This document shows, piece after piece, positions 32,104 through 42,779 of a stretch of DNA of 64,000 nt. The position numbers were made by a program, and so were the translations under genes. A model generated the notes under the pieces. That model worked only from the letters and a program-made list of their open reading frames with translations, searched no databases and was not told where the DNA came from. Source of the DNA: Rana temporaria. Taxonomy: Eukaryota > Chordata > Amphibia > Anura > Ranidae. The stretch is taken from positions 397,162,838 to 397,226,837 of the forward strand of contig NC_053491.1 of the NCBI RefSeq assembly GCF_905171775.1, read 5' to 3'. Position 1 is the stretch's first letter; the number at the start of each line of letters is the position of its first letter.

Positions 32104-32960
32104 TTTTTTTGAGGCCCTAAAATGTCAGGACAGTTCGAACACCCCGCCCCCCCCCCCCCCCCCCCATGGGTAAATGTGGCATTATACCCCAAAACACATT
32201 CTGCTACTTCTCCTGGGTCTGAGAATTTTTAGGAGCCTAGCTTCATACAAAGGCCCAAAATTCAAAGCGCAGCTTCAGGCTTTCAAAGGGCATAACTTTT
32301 CAACATTTGATGGACTACGTATCTCCATTTCAGAGGCACCAACATGCCAGGAAAATACAAACATCCCCCCAAATAACCCCTTTTCGGAATGTAGACACAC
32401 CAAGGTATTTACCAAGAGGCATGGTGAGTGTTCCTGCAGATCTCATTTGTTGCCACAAGTTTTTGGAAAAAAAAAAAATTGTTTTCTTTCATTATCCAAA
32501 ATCTTGTGCCAACAAATGATTTGCAAAATACTCACCATGCCTCTTCACTACTCCAGCTCCGGAAGGTTTCACCCCCTTCCTGACCATAGCATTTTTGCAA
32601 TTGGGCACTGTGCTACTTTAAAATGGAAATTGTGCCGGCATGCAATGCTGTACCCAAACAAAATGTCCCCCCCACCCCCCAAATAAAAGCATTTTTTGCG
32701 CTATAAATGAAAAAAAATAAAAAATACAAATATTTGTAAAAAATAGTACTGCCAAGGATGAAGAATGCGACTCATCACCCCCCCCCCCCCCCCACCCCCT
32801 ACCAATACAAGGGTGCTTTTGCTTGACAACTGCTCAGGCAGAAAACTAATATGGGGAGGGAGAGTCCCCTGCGCTGCTGAATTTTCAAGCTGCGATTTGA
32901 AGCTTATAAAGGACTTCAATAAAGCACAGGCTCACTTTAAGGAACAGACAAACCGTGTCA
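32104..32960. other. Dispersed frog-type repeats downstream of SNRPG
   Basis: C-homopolymer at 32144-32165, then a sequence starting ATGGGTAAATGTGGCATTAT and another starting CCTTCCTGACCATAGCATTTTTGC, which is one of several copies of a dispersed family in this window (2352, 35120, 36110, 39300, 44250). Family name not known to me. Confidence 0.4.
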
Positions 32961-33083
32961 GTGAAAAACCTTTTAATACAAAAAAAAATTAACAGCACAA
33001 CAAATGTAAAGCGTATGACTACAGTAGGAGGACTTAATTGAGGGTTGACACCATGGGCAGGTTAGGCTCATCATATCCTAATA

Positions 33084-33134
33084 CTATACTCGTTCCAAAG
33101 CTTCCAACATGATTATGCTGTTCCCTCGTATGAC
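33084..33134 (-). CDS. SNRPG: SNRPG exon 4 (C-terminus)
   Basis: Last coding exon, 17 codons, VIRGNSIIMLEALERV then TAG. The RGN motif lies in the Sm2 half and contributes to the uridine-binding pocket of Sm proteins. Acceptor CCAAG at 33135-33139. The 3' UTR continues leftward; an ATTAAA-type polyadenylation signal is at about 32970-32975 on the minus strand, close to the 3' end of the PCYOX1-side intergenic region. Confidence 0.95.
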   Translation of the reverse strand, partial: VIRGNSIIMLEALERV

Positions 33135-34691
33135 CTTGGGGAAAAAATAAATAAAAATACAATTATATTATTAGGTACACTTTATAGTTCTTTATAGTTG
33201 TTCATAGTATTGTAATTTTGCACTCTGTGCAAAAATGTCCAGTAAATTGGGAGGCTGCCACATACAATACTATGATACAAGAGGGGGGGGGGGGTGGATT
33301 GTCAATGCATTTTTATTACTTACATTTTTATGAAACAGAGAAAAGAGACAGAGAAAGGGACTAAGGATACAGATTCCCCAGTCCCTTTCTCTGCAGCCTC
33401 AGCTAAAATATATGGAGAGAAGCTCCTCTCCATTCATAAACTGAAGCATAAACACAGGTTACGATGCTCAGTTATGTGAATGGACACAGTCAGTGATCAC
33501 TGACTGTTCATTCAGAAAAGGTAGGAGCCAGATTTAGGGGCTCCTATCTCCGCTCTCCATCCTGACAGGTTGAGGGGATGGAGGACAACATTGAGGGGGG
33601 GAGAGCAGCATGGAGGGTGGGGGACAGTCAGCGGTGAGGCTTTGGGGTAGTTACAAGTACCGATCACCGCTGTATGACCAACTAAAGCAGTTGAAAAGGG
33701 GGCAGATCAGTGCTTGCAAGTCCCCTGCCACACCGATCACCCTGACTGCCCAGGTATCGGGTGAAGCATCGGAGCATTTCCCTGAGTACAAGTACTCAGG
33801 GAAATGCTCGGTACCGATACCAGTATCTGTACATCCCTACATCAGACATTGGGGTCGATTTACTAAAACAGCTGTACAAGGTAGCCAATCAGCTTTTGAA
33901 CTCAGCTTGTTCAATAAAACCTGGAAGCTGATTGATAAGATCATATCAGGCCTAAAGTCTGATATAAGCAAATGCTCCCGAGTGTCCATTATTGATAACA
34001 TGTATTTCCCCTACATGACCCATCTAAAAGCACTGCCAAAACTCCAGAGAAGACAAAAGTTAACTGATAATCAATGTAAAAACTTTTACATATTCGGCTT
34101 AGAAGCCAATATCAGAAAGCGTCTCCCTACATCTTCATTTGCCAAAAAAGCTTCTTCTGTGCCCCTCTCTGAAGTAGTTTCACGACAAGGACCCGACCAC
34201 AATCCTCTTGTCCAATGAGACTGTCCCAGTAGCAGCACTCAATCAACAGGGAGAATGAGAACTTAGAAGATTGTGGTTATGAATTCAGGACAGGAACAAG
34301 GGTAGACTAAATCAGAGAGGGGCACAATAGAGCCTTTTCTTGCCAGCATGAGCGGGGCATATCAAGGGGTCTGCCCTCAGCAAGAATTTAGAAAACCTGA
34401 AATAAAGTACATTTGCTTTAAGCCAATCTCATTCATAGCCGCTTATACTAGTCTAAACATAGCCTTGTATTGTGGTAAAAGCAAGGATCAAAGTCATGTA
34501 TTCTTGCCATGCAGAGTAGATTCTCATTGGTTATCTAGGAAGGAAACAAGTACATCTATAAAGAAGTCACTGAGGAAAAATAATGCACCTGGCCACCTCA
34601 TTTACATAAATAGGTGGATCTAATTCTGTCGGATAAAATGGTTATTTGTGAGTTTCAAAATAGACTGTGCACTCATGGTCGGCATACTTAC
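33135..34691 (-). other. SNRPG: SNRPG intron 3
   Basis: Contains hAT-like fragments of the 'GATACC...CATCCCTA' type ending near 33841 and a perfect 18-bp-arm hairpin at 33772-33809 with a two-base AA spacer. 33842-34691 shows no clear element; the 202-codon plus-strand open frame 33610-34218 is repeat-derived and resembles no protein I know. Confidence 0.5.
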
Positions 34692-34813
34692 CACCATGCC
34701 AATAGTTTGTTGCCCACTTGGTGCTACTTCTGAGCATTCATCTAGCACAAGATTCATGAATGGGTCAAATCCTCGAAGTATTCCCTGAACATGTCTACCT
34801 CCATTTAACTTTA
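34692..34813 (-). CDS. SNRPG: SNRPG exon 3 (Sm core)
   Basis: 122-bp exon carrying most of the Sm fold of small nuclear ribonucleoprotein G, one of seven proteins forming the ring around the Sm site of U1, U2, U4 and U5 snRNAs. It encodes KLNGGRHVQGILRGFDPFMN, the Sm1 motif with the conserved GxDxxMN-type RNA-contact loop, then LVLDECSEVAPSGQQTIGMV. Acceptor TTTTTAG at 34814 onward; donor GTAAGT at 34686-34691. The loop SGQQTIGM is one residue shorter than the human SGQQNNIGM, and S and V replace V and M in the preceding segment. Confidence 0.96.
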
Positions 34814-34955
34814 CTAAAAACACATAAAGAAAATTTAGATATTAAAGTGAAAGAAACACAGACTTATGCCAGATAACTCTGCTACAAGATAAAGGCGCCT
34901 TTCTGCTCAACTAACCACTTAAAGATCAGACCCATTCTGACACTGCTTTCCATGG

Positions 34956-34991
<36 letters not shown>

Positions 34992-36810
34992 TATTTAATT
35001 TGCTAGAAATTACTTGGAACTCCCAAACAATTTAATTTATTTTTTTTGCTGCAGAGGCCCTAAAGAATAAAATGGTGGTTGTTGCAATTGTTATGTCACA
35101 TGGTCTCTCTGGAGAAGAGACGCTTGAGAGGGGATATGATTTCAATGTACAAATACCATACTGGTGACCGCTACGGTTTAGGGCGATACGTATTCTTCTA
35201 CATATTTTTTTTAACCAAAAATCGCGATAAGCGTATATTGATTGGTTTGCGCAAAAGTTATAGCGCCTACAAAATAGGGGATAGATTTTTTATTTTTACT
35301 ACTAGTAATGGCAGCGATCTGCGATTTTTGGCAGGCCTGCAATATTGCGGCGGACTCATCGGACACTTTTGACACTATTTTGGGACCATTCACATTTATA
35401 CAGCAAACCGTGCTATAAATATGCACCGATTACTGTATAAATGTGACTGGCAGGGAAGGGTTTAACACTAGGGGCGAGAAAGGGGTTAAATGTATTCCCT
35501 GGGAGTAATTCTTACTGTGGGGGGGGGGGGGGACACTGACTGGGGGAGGTGACCGACCTGTGTCCCTATGTACAAGGGACACAGCATCGGTCTCTCTCCC
35601 TGACAGGACGTGGTGCTCTGTGTTTACACACTGCCGATCGCGGGCACCTGGTAGACATCACGGCCGCGAGGCACGCGCATCGCATCACTTGACACGCCGG
35701 GCACAGTTTTTCCCTGCTGCGCGGGGAATGTAAATAGAGTTGAGAGCCGCGTTGTGGACGTGTTTCGTCTACAGCACGGGTCTCAAGTTGATAAAAAGAC
35801 ACGCAGCCATTCACTAAAATTAGAAGAAAAGCAGATTGGCTCAGCGATTTTCCCAGAAAGCTACACTGAGATACAATTCCCATTTCAGGCATCCCCCGCG
35901 ACAAATGTCATTTTTGGTGAGATACTTTTAATAGGAAATCAAGGCTAAAGGGATGCAGACCCAGTAGTTGTCCTCATTCGAGCCCTACAGGTTCAGCAGC
36001 CGATTATTAAGAAGCCAGCCCCATTAGACTCACGTTCTCACATGGATACAGACACACAGGGATTTCTTCAGGAATAACAAAGTTACAAATCTGCAACAAA
36101 GTTTGTTAACCACTTCAATACAGGGCAGTCGCATTTTGAATGACATTTGTGCAGTCATGCAACACTGTACTCAAACTTATTCCCCCCCCCCCCCCCCCCC
36201 CCAAATAGCTTTCATTTGATTCACCACTTGGTATTTTTATTTTTTGCTATGAATAAAACTTTGTACATTTTCTCCTTCACTGATGAGGCTGCTCTGACAG
36301 ACACTGATAGGCACAGATTGGCATCCCTGGTGAGCTCCCCCAATGGATCTGTACTGATAATCCCCCCGTCAGGAGGGCAGCCAATCAGCTTGGCTCTACT
36401 CATGCCTTGTCAGCCTGAGTAGAGGAAAAGCCGATGAACGGCACTTACTGGTTACCATGTGATGAACTGTGATTGGACACAGCTGATCACATGGTAAAGA
36501 GCCTAGGTCATAGGCTCTTTACAGGGATCGGAGATGCAGCGGGTCAGACTGGCACCACCGATTGCCACGCTGCGCGTCTTATCCTGCTGGGCGCCATATG
36601 CAATACTCTGGGGTTTTGTGAAACAAATACAGTATAAGAATCCTTGGTGAAAAATGGAAATTACAGTTCTTGGTAGTAAACCATAGGCGCTACATCTTTC
36701 ACATCACCACGGCTCTCTTCACATGCCAGAAAACACATTCAATTAAAATCACCCATCTTATTACTCTATATTTATAACCATCCTCCTCAGTATTGCAGCT
36801 ATATACTTAC
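34814..36810 (-). other. SNRPG: SNRPG intron 2
   Basis: Holds a CA microsatellite (34959-34989), a dispersed repeat with long GC-rich part around 35120-35760 and a second related copy at 36110-36600, including G and C homopolymers near 35520 and 36182. No coding signal. Confidence 0.5.
34959..34989. repeat. (CA)n microsatellite
   Basis: About 15 CA units within SNRPG intron 2. Confidence 0.93.
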
Positions 36811-36833
36811 AAGATAATTTTTTGTCCATGAAT
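36811..36833 (-). CDS. SNRPG: SNRPG exon 2, 23-bp microexon
   Basis: Only 23 bases between acceptor TTTTAG and donor GTAAGTAT on the minus strand. With one base finishing lysine 11 and one opening a leucine codon, it encodes FMDKKLS, exactly the residues needed between exon 1 (MSKAHPPELKK) and exon 3 (LKLNGG). Too short for ORF prediction; the call rests on exact frame and protein continuity. Confidence 0.93.
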
Positions 36834-36973
36834 CTAAAAGGAAAAAAAAAAAAGGGGGGAATGTTAAACCAGTATTCACAACATTACCACAATCAATGTC
36901 TTTCTTGGCTAGCAATGCAGCTCATTTATTGACTACTGTAGACATAAGAAATAAATGATACTTGGCATCTTAA

Positions 36974-37455
36974 AGAGGAACTGCAGTCTGCTCATATAAT
37001 TTGTAAAAAAAACATCTTTGCCATTCTGAAGCTTCCCTCCAGCCACTTTGCATATTTTATATATACTGCGATTCTGTACTTGCCAAATATGCTGCAGAAA
37101 TCTCCCTTCACTGAGTCTGGTTGCATCCATTTTAACTGTGGGCAGCTGAAGCTGCTGCCTTTTCACTTCCTGGATTTACACAGAGGCACACCTCCAGCTC
37201 TCATTGGCCCTTGTATGACTCACCCCCCCCTCTCTTCCTGCCAAACTCTCACAAGAGTAAGAGAGCTGTACATGTCATAAGCCTAGGCTTTTTTAGACAA
37301 GAAAGAGGAAGTGGGTTGTATAAGGTATTTACGGTCAGAAAAAATAAAAAAAATTAAAAGTTTTACTATCCAAAGTTAAAACAATGGCAGAAGATTTAAT
37401 AGATGGAAAGTTGGAAAAAAATAAATAAAAAAAAAAAAAGGACTGAAGTTCTGCT
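36974..37455. mobile_element. TTAA-target element, copy B
   Basis: TTAA at 36970-36973 and 37456-37459; inverted ends AGAGGAACTGCAGTC and GACTGAAGTTCTGCT. Nearly the same sequence as 31633-32103. Confidence 0.8.
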
Positions 37456-38367
37456 TTAAAGAAGTTGTAAACCTCCAATAAAAAAACTGCAAGACAAAGG
37501 CATAATGAGCTAGTATGCATAGCATACTAGCTCATTATGAAATAGTTACCTTAGAATGTAACCCTGCAGTTACTTCCGGGTTCATGGGCTCTGGCACTGC
37601 GATTGGTCTGAGTTGCGATTACATAACTACCGCACATGCACGCGAGAGCCACCGGTCACAGCACAGGCCCTGAAGAAACGGCATGGGCAGACATTTCTTC
37701 AGAGCGCATGAAGTTTAGGAGATATTTACAGTACCTATAGGTAAGCCTTACTGATAGGAATAAAACTCCCCTGGTGTTTTTGTACCTCTCTAATTGTGCA
37801 CCAACACATTTATTGCTCTCACAAAAAAAAAAAAGGGGGGGGAGGGGAGAACAAGCTGGTTAGACCATCATTTGGGATTAAAGTAGTTGTAAGAGCACAA
37901 GGAGTTTTTTTACCTTTATGTAGAGCAGTGCTGAACAGAGCCCACTCTGCTCTATGGGTGGCCAGGTATAAACCGACTCTGCTGTCCATTTACACCCAGC
38001 TGCCCCGGATCCAGTCCACTCAAATGGAAGATGGTACAGCTTTCCTCCATTTTTTTTTTTTTTTTAGCGGGCCTGACAGTAAGCAGGTATAAAAAGGACA
38101 CAAGTCCATTTACACCCCCCAGCCCATAGGAATGCATGGTCCTGCCAATCAGGTCCATCTGAAAAACTAAAAGGCGGGCCCAATTGGATTCTCATGTGAA
38201 AGGAGCCTAACTCCTATTCTAACTTCCCTATGCTGCGAGTGCTCTGGTTCAGTCACATGATTGGCTCCCAGCATCATAGAGAAGAGACATCAGATGTAAG
38301 TGTATGGCTTATGTATGTCACTGCAGCCATTGCCCGTGATCTCCCCTGGATGATCATGCCACCCTAA

Positions 38368-38752
38368 GGGCTCTTTCACACGGGCGGCCCGTTCAGGTCC
38401 GCATGACAGTTTTTCAGGCGGACCTGAACGGGCGCTCCGCTCCGTGCTCCTCTATGGAGCCGCGGATGTCAGCGGTGACATGCCCGCTGACATCCGACCC
38501 GCCAAAGTGTGACGGAGGAAAAACCTACTTTTCCATCCGTCTGGCGGATCGGATGAACAGGGACAGACGGTCCGTTGTTCATCCCATCCCCCCATAGGGG
38601 AGAGCGGAGAAAAGACAGGGCGGTCCCTGCACAGTGTACGGGGACCGCCCTGTCATCCGCCGGGTCAGCGGGGATCAACGGAGCGATCCCAGCTGAGCAA
38701 GCGGAGGTTCACGGGTCGGATCATTACTGATCCACCCCGTGTGAAAGGGGCC
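38368..38752. mobile_element. Harbinger-like foldback element with TAA duplication
   Basis: TAA at 38365-38367 and 38753-38755; inverted ends GGGCTCTTTCACACGGG and CCCGTGTGAAAGGGGCC. The interior is GC-rich and largely self-complementary (GTTCAGGTCCGC with GCGGACCTGAAC). The same family is cut by a LINE at 63390-63540. Confidence 0.8.
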
Positions 38753-40188
38753 TAAGAATAGTTATATATTTCTTCATCTCCTTCTACAGGGTAGTTAGTA
38801 TAAGAGTTAGAGGTGTGGAACCAGTTTAAACCATCTCCCGACCAGCCACAGAACATATACTGCGTGAAATGACGTACCTGCAATAGCCAGCGTGGGCGCC
38901 AAACAGCGAGATAGACGGACGCAATGTCCACCGGCAACCCACGATCACCCCCAAGAGAGCTAGAACAGTGGTCTGCCGATGTAAATAAGGCAGACCGCCG
39001 TTCTGCCAGAGATGAACACAGTGATCTTGTGTTCCTGCCAATCAAGAACATCCATAACTGTGTTCATCTAGTGCAGGGATATGCAATTAGCGGACCTCCA
39101 GCTGTTGCAGAACTACAAGTCCCATGAGGCATAGCAGGACTCTGACAGCCACAAGCATGACACCCAGAGGCATGATGGGACTTGTAGTTTTGCAACAGCT
39201 GGAGGTCCGCTAATTGCATATCCCTGATCTAGTGAGTCCATCCCCCACACAGTTAGAAAACACCCCCTAGGGACACATTTATCCCTTTGATGGCCCATGA
39301 TGTTAACCCCTTCCCCACCAGTGTCATTAGTACAGTAACAAGGCATATTCTTAGCACTGATCACTGTAATAATGTCACTGGTTCCCAAAAAGTGTCAGGT
39401 GTCCGATTTTTCCGCCGCAATCGCACTAAAAATTACTAAATGCCGCCATTACTAGTAAAATAAATAAAAATGCCATAAATCTATCCCATAGTTTGTAGAC
39501 ATGATAACTTTTGACACAAAATCAATATACACCAACTTGGATTTTTTTTTAACCAAAAATATGTAGCAGAATACATATTGGCCTAAACTGATAACGACAT
39601 TTAATTTTTCTTTTTTACATTTTAGGGCGCTTTTCTATAGCAACAAAAAAAAATATTGGGTTTTGTCGCTTTTGTTTTTTTAACACAGAAATAAAAAATA
39701 AAAAAGACGCAGTGGGGGGGGGGGGGATACATTTGCAGGGGGGGGGGGGAATACATTTTATTTGTGTAGGGTCACAGAAAGCTCTATTTGCAGGGGGATA
39801 CATGTTATTTGTGTAGGGTCACACAATTCAGTTACAGTAAAGCAGGGCCATATAGCAAAAAACGGCCTGGCCAGGAAGAGGGGGTACATTTCCCAGAGTA
39901 TTACAACCCTTGTGACTTTATTGTACACGTGTTAGAAAGCCATCGAGCTGGAGTTCTGCTTTAATCCCCCCATACTATATAATATACACTGACTGGCTGG
40001 CCCAGCACACTGGAGCCCAATCCCGCATGGAACACGGAGATCTATGCTGGACAATGGAAGGCGGGTGATTAGCGCAGGGAAGGGCCGCAGCCCGGTAAAA
40101 GTTCCCGGACATTCCCTATACAATCCTCTCCCGGGCACAGCCCACCCAAGTCCCCGGATGATCCCTTCACCCCCAGTCCCCGGCTCAC

Positions 40189-40220
40189 TTCTTCAGCTCA
40201 GGCGGGTGTGCTTTGCTCAT
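40189..40220 (-). CDS. SNRPG: SNRPG exon 1 (start codon)
   Basis: ATG at 40220 begins MSKAHPPELKK, identical to the N-terminus expected for vertebrate SmG; donor GTGAG follows at 40188. The four exons sum to 228 bases, giving 75 residues plus stop against 76 in human. Confidence 0.95.
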
Positions 40221-40620
40221 GGTGATGCCGTTCCCTCGATAACGCTCCGAACACACAACGTTCTCAGCACACGGTGAAGCGCGCCGAAGCAATGGGAACG
40301 CACTGATGACGTTCTAAGAAGGCGGGTCTTCCGCACGCGTGCGGCCATCTTTGTGTAGGTCAAAACTAATTTGAGAAAATTGCATCTCCCCACTGTTACT
40401 GTGTATATGTATGCGCTCATAATTAGTGCAGTTATTCACTACTGGGAAGCTGTCCTCTTCTCTGATGGACTAGAGTTTAGTCATTTTCAGGAGAAGGTCA
40501 GCGTGCCCGGAAGAAAGATGGCGCCCCGGGTAAGGCTTACCTGCTGTCCTGGAAATGACGTGTTGAGGGCGGAAGAAGAGTCTTTCATGTCCTTGGAGCG
40601 CATGGTACTGCAGCAGAGAA
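40221..40620. promoter_or_regulatory. Head-to-head promoter interval of SNRPG and FAM136A
   Basis: 400 bases separate the two divergent start codons. On the SNRPG side GCGGCCATCTTT (40341-40352) is a minus-strand YY1-type AAAGATGGCCGC, with CTTCCGC (ETS-like) beside it and TGATGACGTT (CRE-like) near 40304. On the FAM136A side CCGGAAG (40507-40513) and AAGATGGCG (40515-40523) repeat the ETS plus YY1 pair, with ATGACGTG near 40555. No TATA box is seen. This is the usual composition of housekeeping bidirectional promoters. Site names are motif matches only. Confidence 0.7.
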
Positions 40621-40707
40621 ATGGCAGAGGAGGTTCAGACTCGGTTACAGAATGGCGTGGATGGAATGGTTAAGAACCTGGAGAGGGAAAACATCAGGAA
40701 AATGCAG
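40621..40707 (+). CDS. FAM136A: FAM136A exon 1
   Basis: ATG at 40621 starts MAEEVQTRLQNGVDGMVKNL and ends KMQ, 29 codons, then donor GTGGGG at 40708. The sequence matches the N-terminal helix of vertebrate FAM136A (DUF842 family). Confidence 0.93.
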
Positions 40708-40928
40708 GTGGGGCTGTGTGTAGAGATTACTGTCTTTGTGTGTGGGCCTGGCTTGGGTTTACATGGTACCATGAGCTACTTTCATTAAAGTAAACTTCCA
40801 TCAATGACATTTATCTATTAGTAACCCTATGATAGGACTTTCCTATAGGTAGTGTAAATATCTCCTAAACGTGCGCCTTTTAGAAGATATTTACTGTACA
40901 TGCAGCCGGTGACATCACTAGCGCATTC

Positions 40929-41126
40929 GCCCTGAAGGATCGCCAGTTGTGCCCTGAAGGATCGCCAGCTGTGCCCTGAAGGATCGCCAGCTGTGCCCTG
41001 AAGGATCGCCAGCTGTGCCCTGAAGGATCGCCAGCTGTGCCCTGAAGGATCGCCAGCTGTGCCCTGAAGGATCGCCAGCTGTGCCCTGAAGGATCGCCAG
41101 CTGTGCCCTGAAGGAACACCACCTGT
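40929..41126. repeat. 22-bp minisatellite, 9 copies
   Basis: Eight almost identical copies of GCCCTGAAGGATCGCCAGCT+GT and a diverged ninth. The flanks (CCTATAGGTAGTGTAAATATCTCC before, AACATAATGTGCTAGT after) match the TTAA-type element at 43889-44245, whose corresponding site has single-copy GCTCTGAAGGAACCGC, so the array expanded inside a transposon copy. Confidence 0.95.
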
Positions 41127-41639
41127 GCCATTTCTTTAGCACCCCATGCTGTAGACAGCAGTTCCTGCGCGCATGTGCGGGAATGATGTAATCACGGCTC
41201 CGGCCAATCACAGAGCCGGAGTCCATAAACCAAGAAGCAGGATGGAAGCGGCCTCCAGATCTGACATCTCGGTGCAGAGGGCTTTGTTTTAAGGTAAGTT
41301 GAACATAATGTGCTAGTGTGCGATGCATAGTAGCACAATATGGATTTACCTTGCAGGGTAAAAAAAATGTTCAGCAATATACAACTGCTTTAAATTATTT
41401 CCTTATTCTCCAAAGATACTTCATACACATCCGCTACTTAATGGTCCTGTTATCAGTTTTTCATGAAATAGTTTCCTACTGTGTGATTCTGCCTCCATGT
41501 AACGCCCTCCTTTCCCCCCTCGCTTCTGTTTGCTTGGAACAAGCATAGCACATATGTTGTGGTCAAATGCACGCTACAAATTCCATAGTCCATCTCAGGA
41601 GTGAGTAAGAGGATCGTCGGCCTGTTTGCAAAAAAATAA

Positions 41640-42047
41640 AAGTCTGCAGCTACAAATACTGTAGCTTCTGACTTATACTAAAAGGACACTTACCTGTCCT
41701 GGAAGCCTGCGCTGTCCTCACCTGAGTTACTTCTTTGTCGGTCTTCGGGTCCCCAGCTAGGACATGTTTAGTGTGGGAAGAGGTTTGTGACTTATTGCAG
41801 CTCAACACTGCAAATACACAAGCCGCTCTGTGACTGGTTCTGCCGGCTCCTGGTAAAGAGTCCCAAAAGGTTGCGGCCAGGGAGGAAGAGGGGGGGGGGG
41901 GGTCTGAGGAATGTCCTGTGGTGTTGCCTGGACAATCTAACCAGAAGTAGTAGCGGGTACCTGTCAAATCTAGGTAACCGCTGCCCCCCCCCCCCCCCCA
42001 ACATAAAAAGTTCCCAAAAGTGTTGGAGGAGGACATAGAGTTCAACT
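41640..42047. mobile_element. Truncated TTAA-target element
   Basis: Starts within the AAAAGTCTGCAGCTAC hairpin, continues GGACACTTACCTGTCC as in 45115-45561 and ends before TTAA at 42048-42051. The left terminus is absent. Confidence 0.6.
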
Positions 42048-42056
42048 TTAAAGTTA

Positions 42057-42756
42057 GGCCCCTTTCACACTACTGCGACTTCAAAATTGGGTGATTTTTA
42101 CCATGATATTGCGGCGATTCGCAGCCACGATGTTGCCCGCCATTTTAGGAAATGCCTGTGTAAAGGCCCGTACACGCAGTCGGACTTTTGGCCAACAAAC
42201 TTAAAAATCAACAAGTTTTCACATTTGTCCGATCGTGTGTACGCTCCATCGGACCAACTTTTTCGGGTTTCATCGGACAAAAAGTTTGGTATGTAAACGG
42301 ACAAACTTAACGACAACAAAAGTCCGATGGTGCCTAGTCCGACCGTGTGTTCAGCAAGCCATCGGTCCGAAGTACAAACATGCATGCCCAGAACCAATGT
42401 TAAAATCAACCAACAATAGCAGAAGTTAACCAAAGGGTGGCGATAAAGAGCAGAAAAACCACGTGATGTTGGGAAAGTTTTAGAAAAGTTTTCAGAAAAG
42501 TCTGAGCGTGTGTATGCTATGGGTGTGACCGGACAAATAACTTCGGACAAAAATCCAAGGGAAAGTTTGTCGGATGTCCGACCGTGTGTACGAGGCTTAA
42601 GTGGCATCAAAATCAAACCAAAGTAGTGCAGGGACTACTTTGAAGTTGGAACGACTTGAAGTCGTACTAATATGATTGGTTGTCATGGGAAACGACTTGT
42701 CATGCTACTTCGCCATCACAAATCGTGGGACAAGTCGTATAAGTATGAAAGGGGCC
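42057..42756. mobile_element. Foldback element interrupted by another (outer)
   Basis: Ends GGCCCCTTTCACACTACTGC and ATAAGTATGAAAGGGGCC. The two halves contain complementary parts (for example CTACTTTGAAGTTGG and ACTTCAAAATTGGG). The block 42164-42597 is a separate insertion, leaving about 265 bases of host element. Confidence 0.75.
42164..42597. mobile_element. Harbinger-like foldback element (inner)
   Basis: TAA at 42161-42163 and 42598-42600; inverted ends AGGCCCGTACACGCAGTCGG and CCGACCGTGTGTACGAGGCT, with second-level complementarity around CGGACTTTTG and ATCGGACAAAAAG. Confidence 0.82.
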
Positions 42757-42779
42757 TAAAAGTGATAATAAAGGCTGTT

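Larger units (their letters stand above)
36834..40188 (-). other. SNRPG: SNRPG intron 1
   Basis: Contains copy B of the TTAA-target element (36974-37455), a related TTAA-type element at about 37460-37775, a Harbinger-like element (38368-38752), a partial relative of that at 37905-38215, and a dispersed repeat around 38790-39950 in which GGACCTCCAGCTGTTGCA words occur inverted at 39090 and 39200. Confidence 0.55.

Noticed and set aside
33610..34218. 202-residue ORF in SNRPG intron 3
   Set aside because: Plus strand, antisense to SNRPG, begins in a G-rich tract and crosses a hAT-like remnant; no recognisable domain.
40880..41328. Minus-strand ORFs with repeated GDPSGHSWRSFRAQLAILQ-like units
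   Set aside because: Translation of the 22-bp minisatellite in three successive frames; no protein family and located in a transposon.
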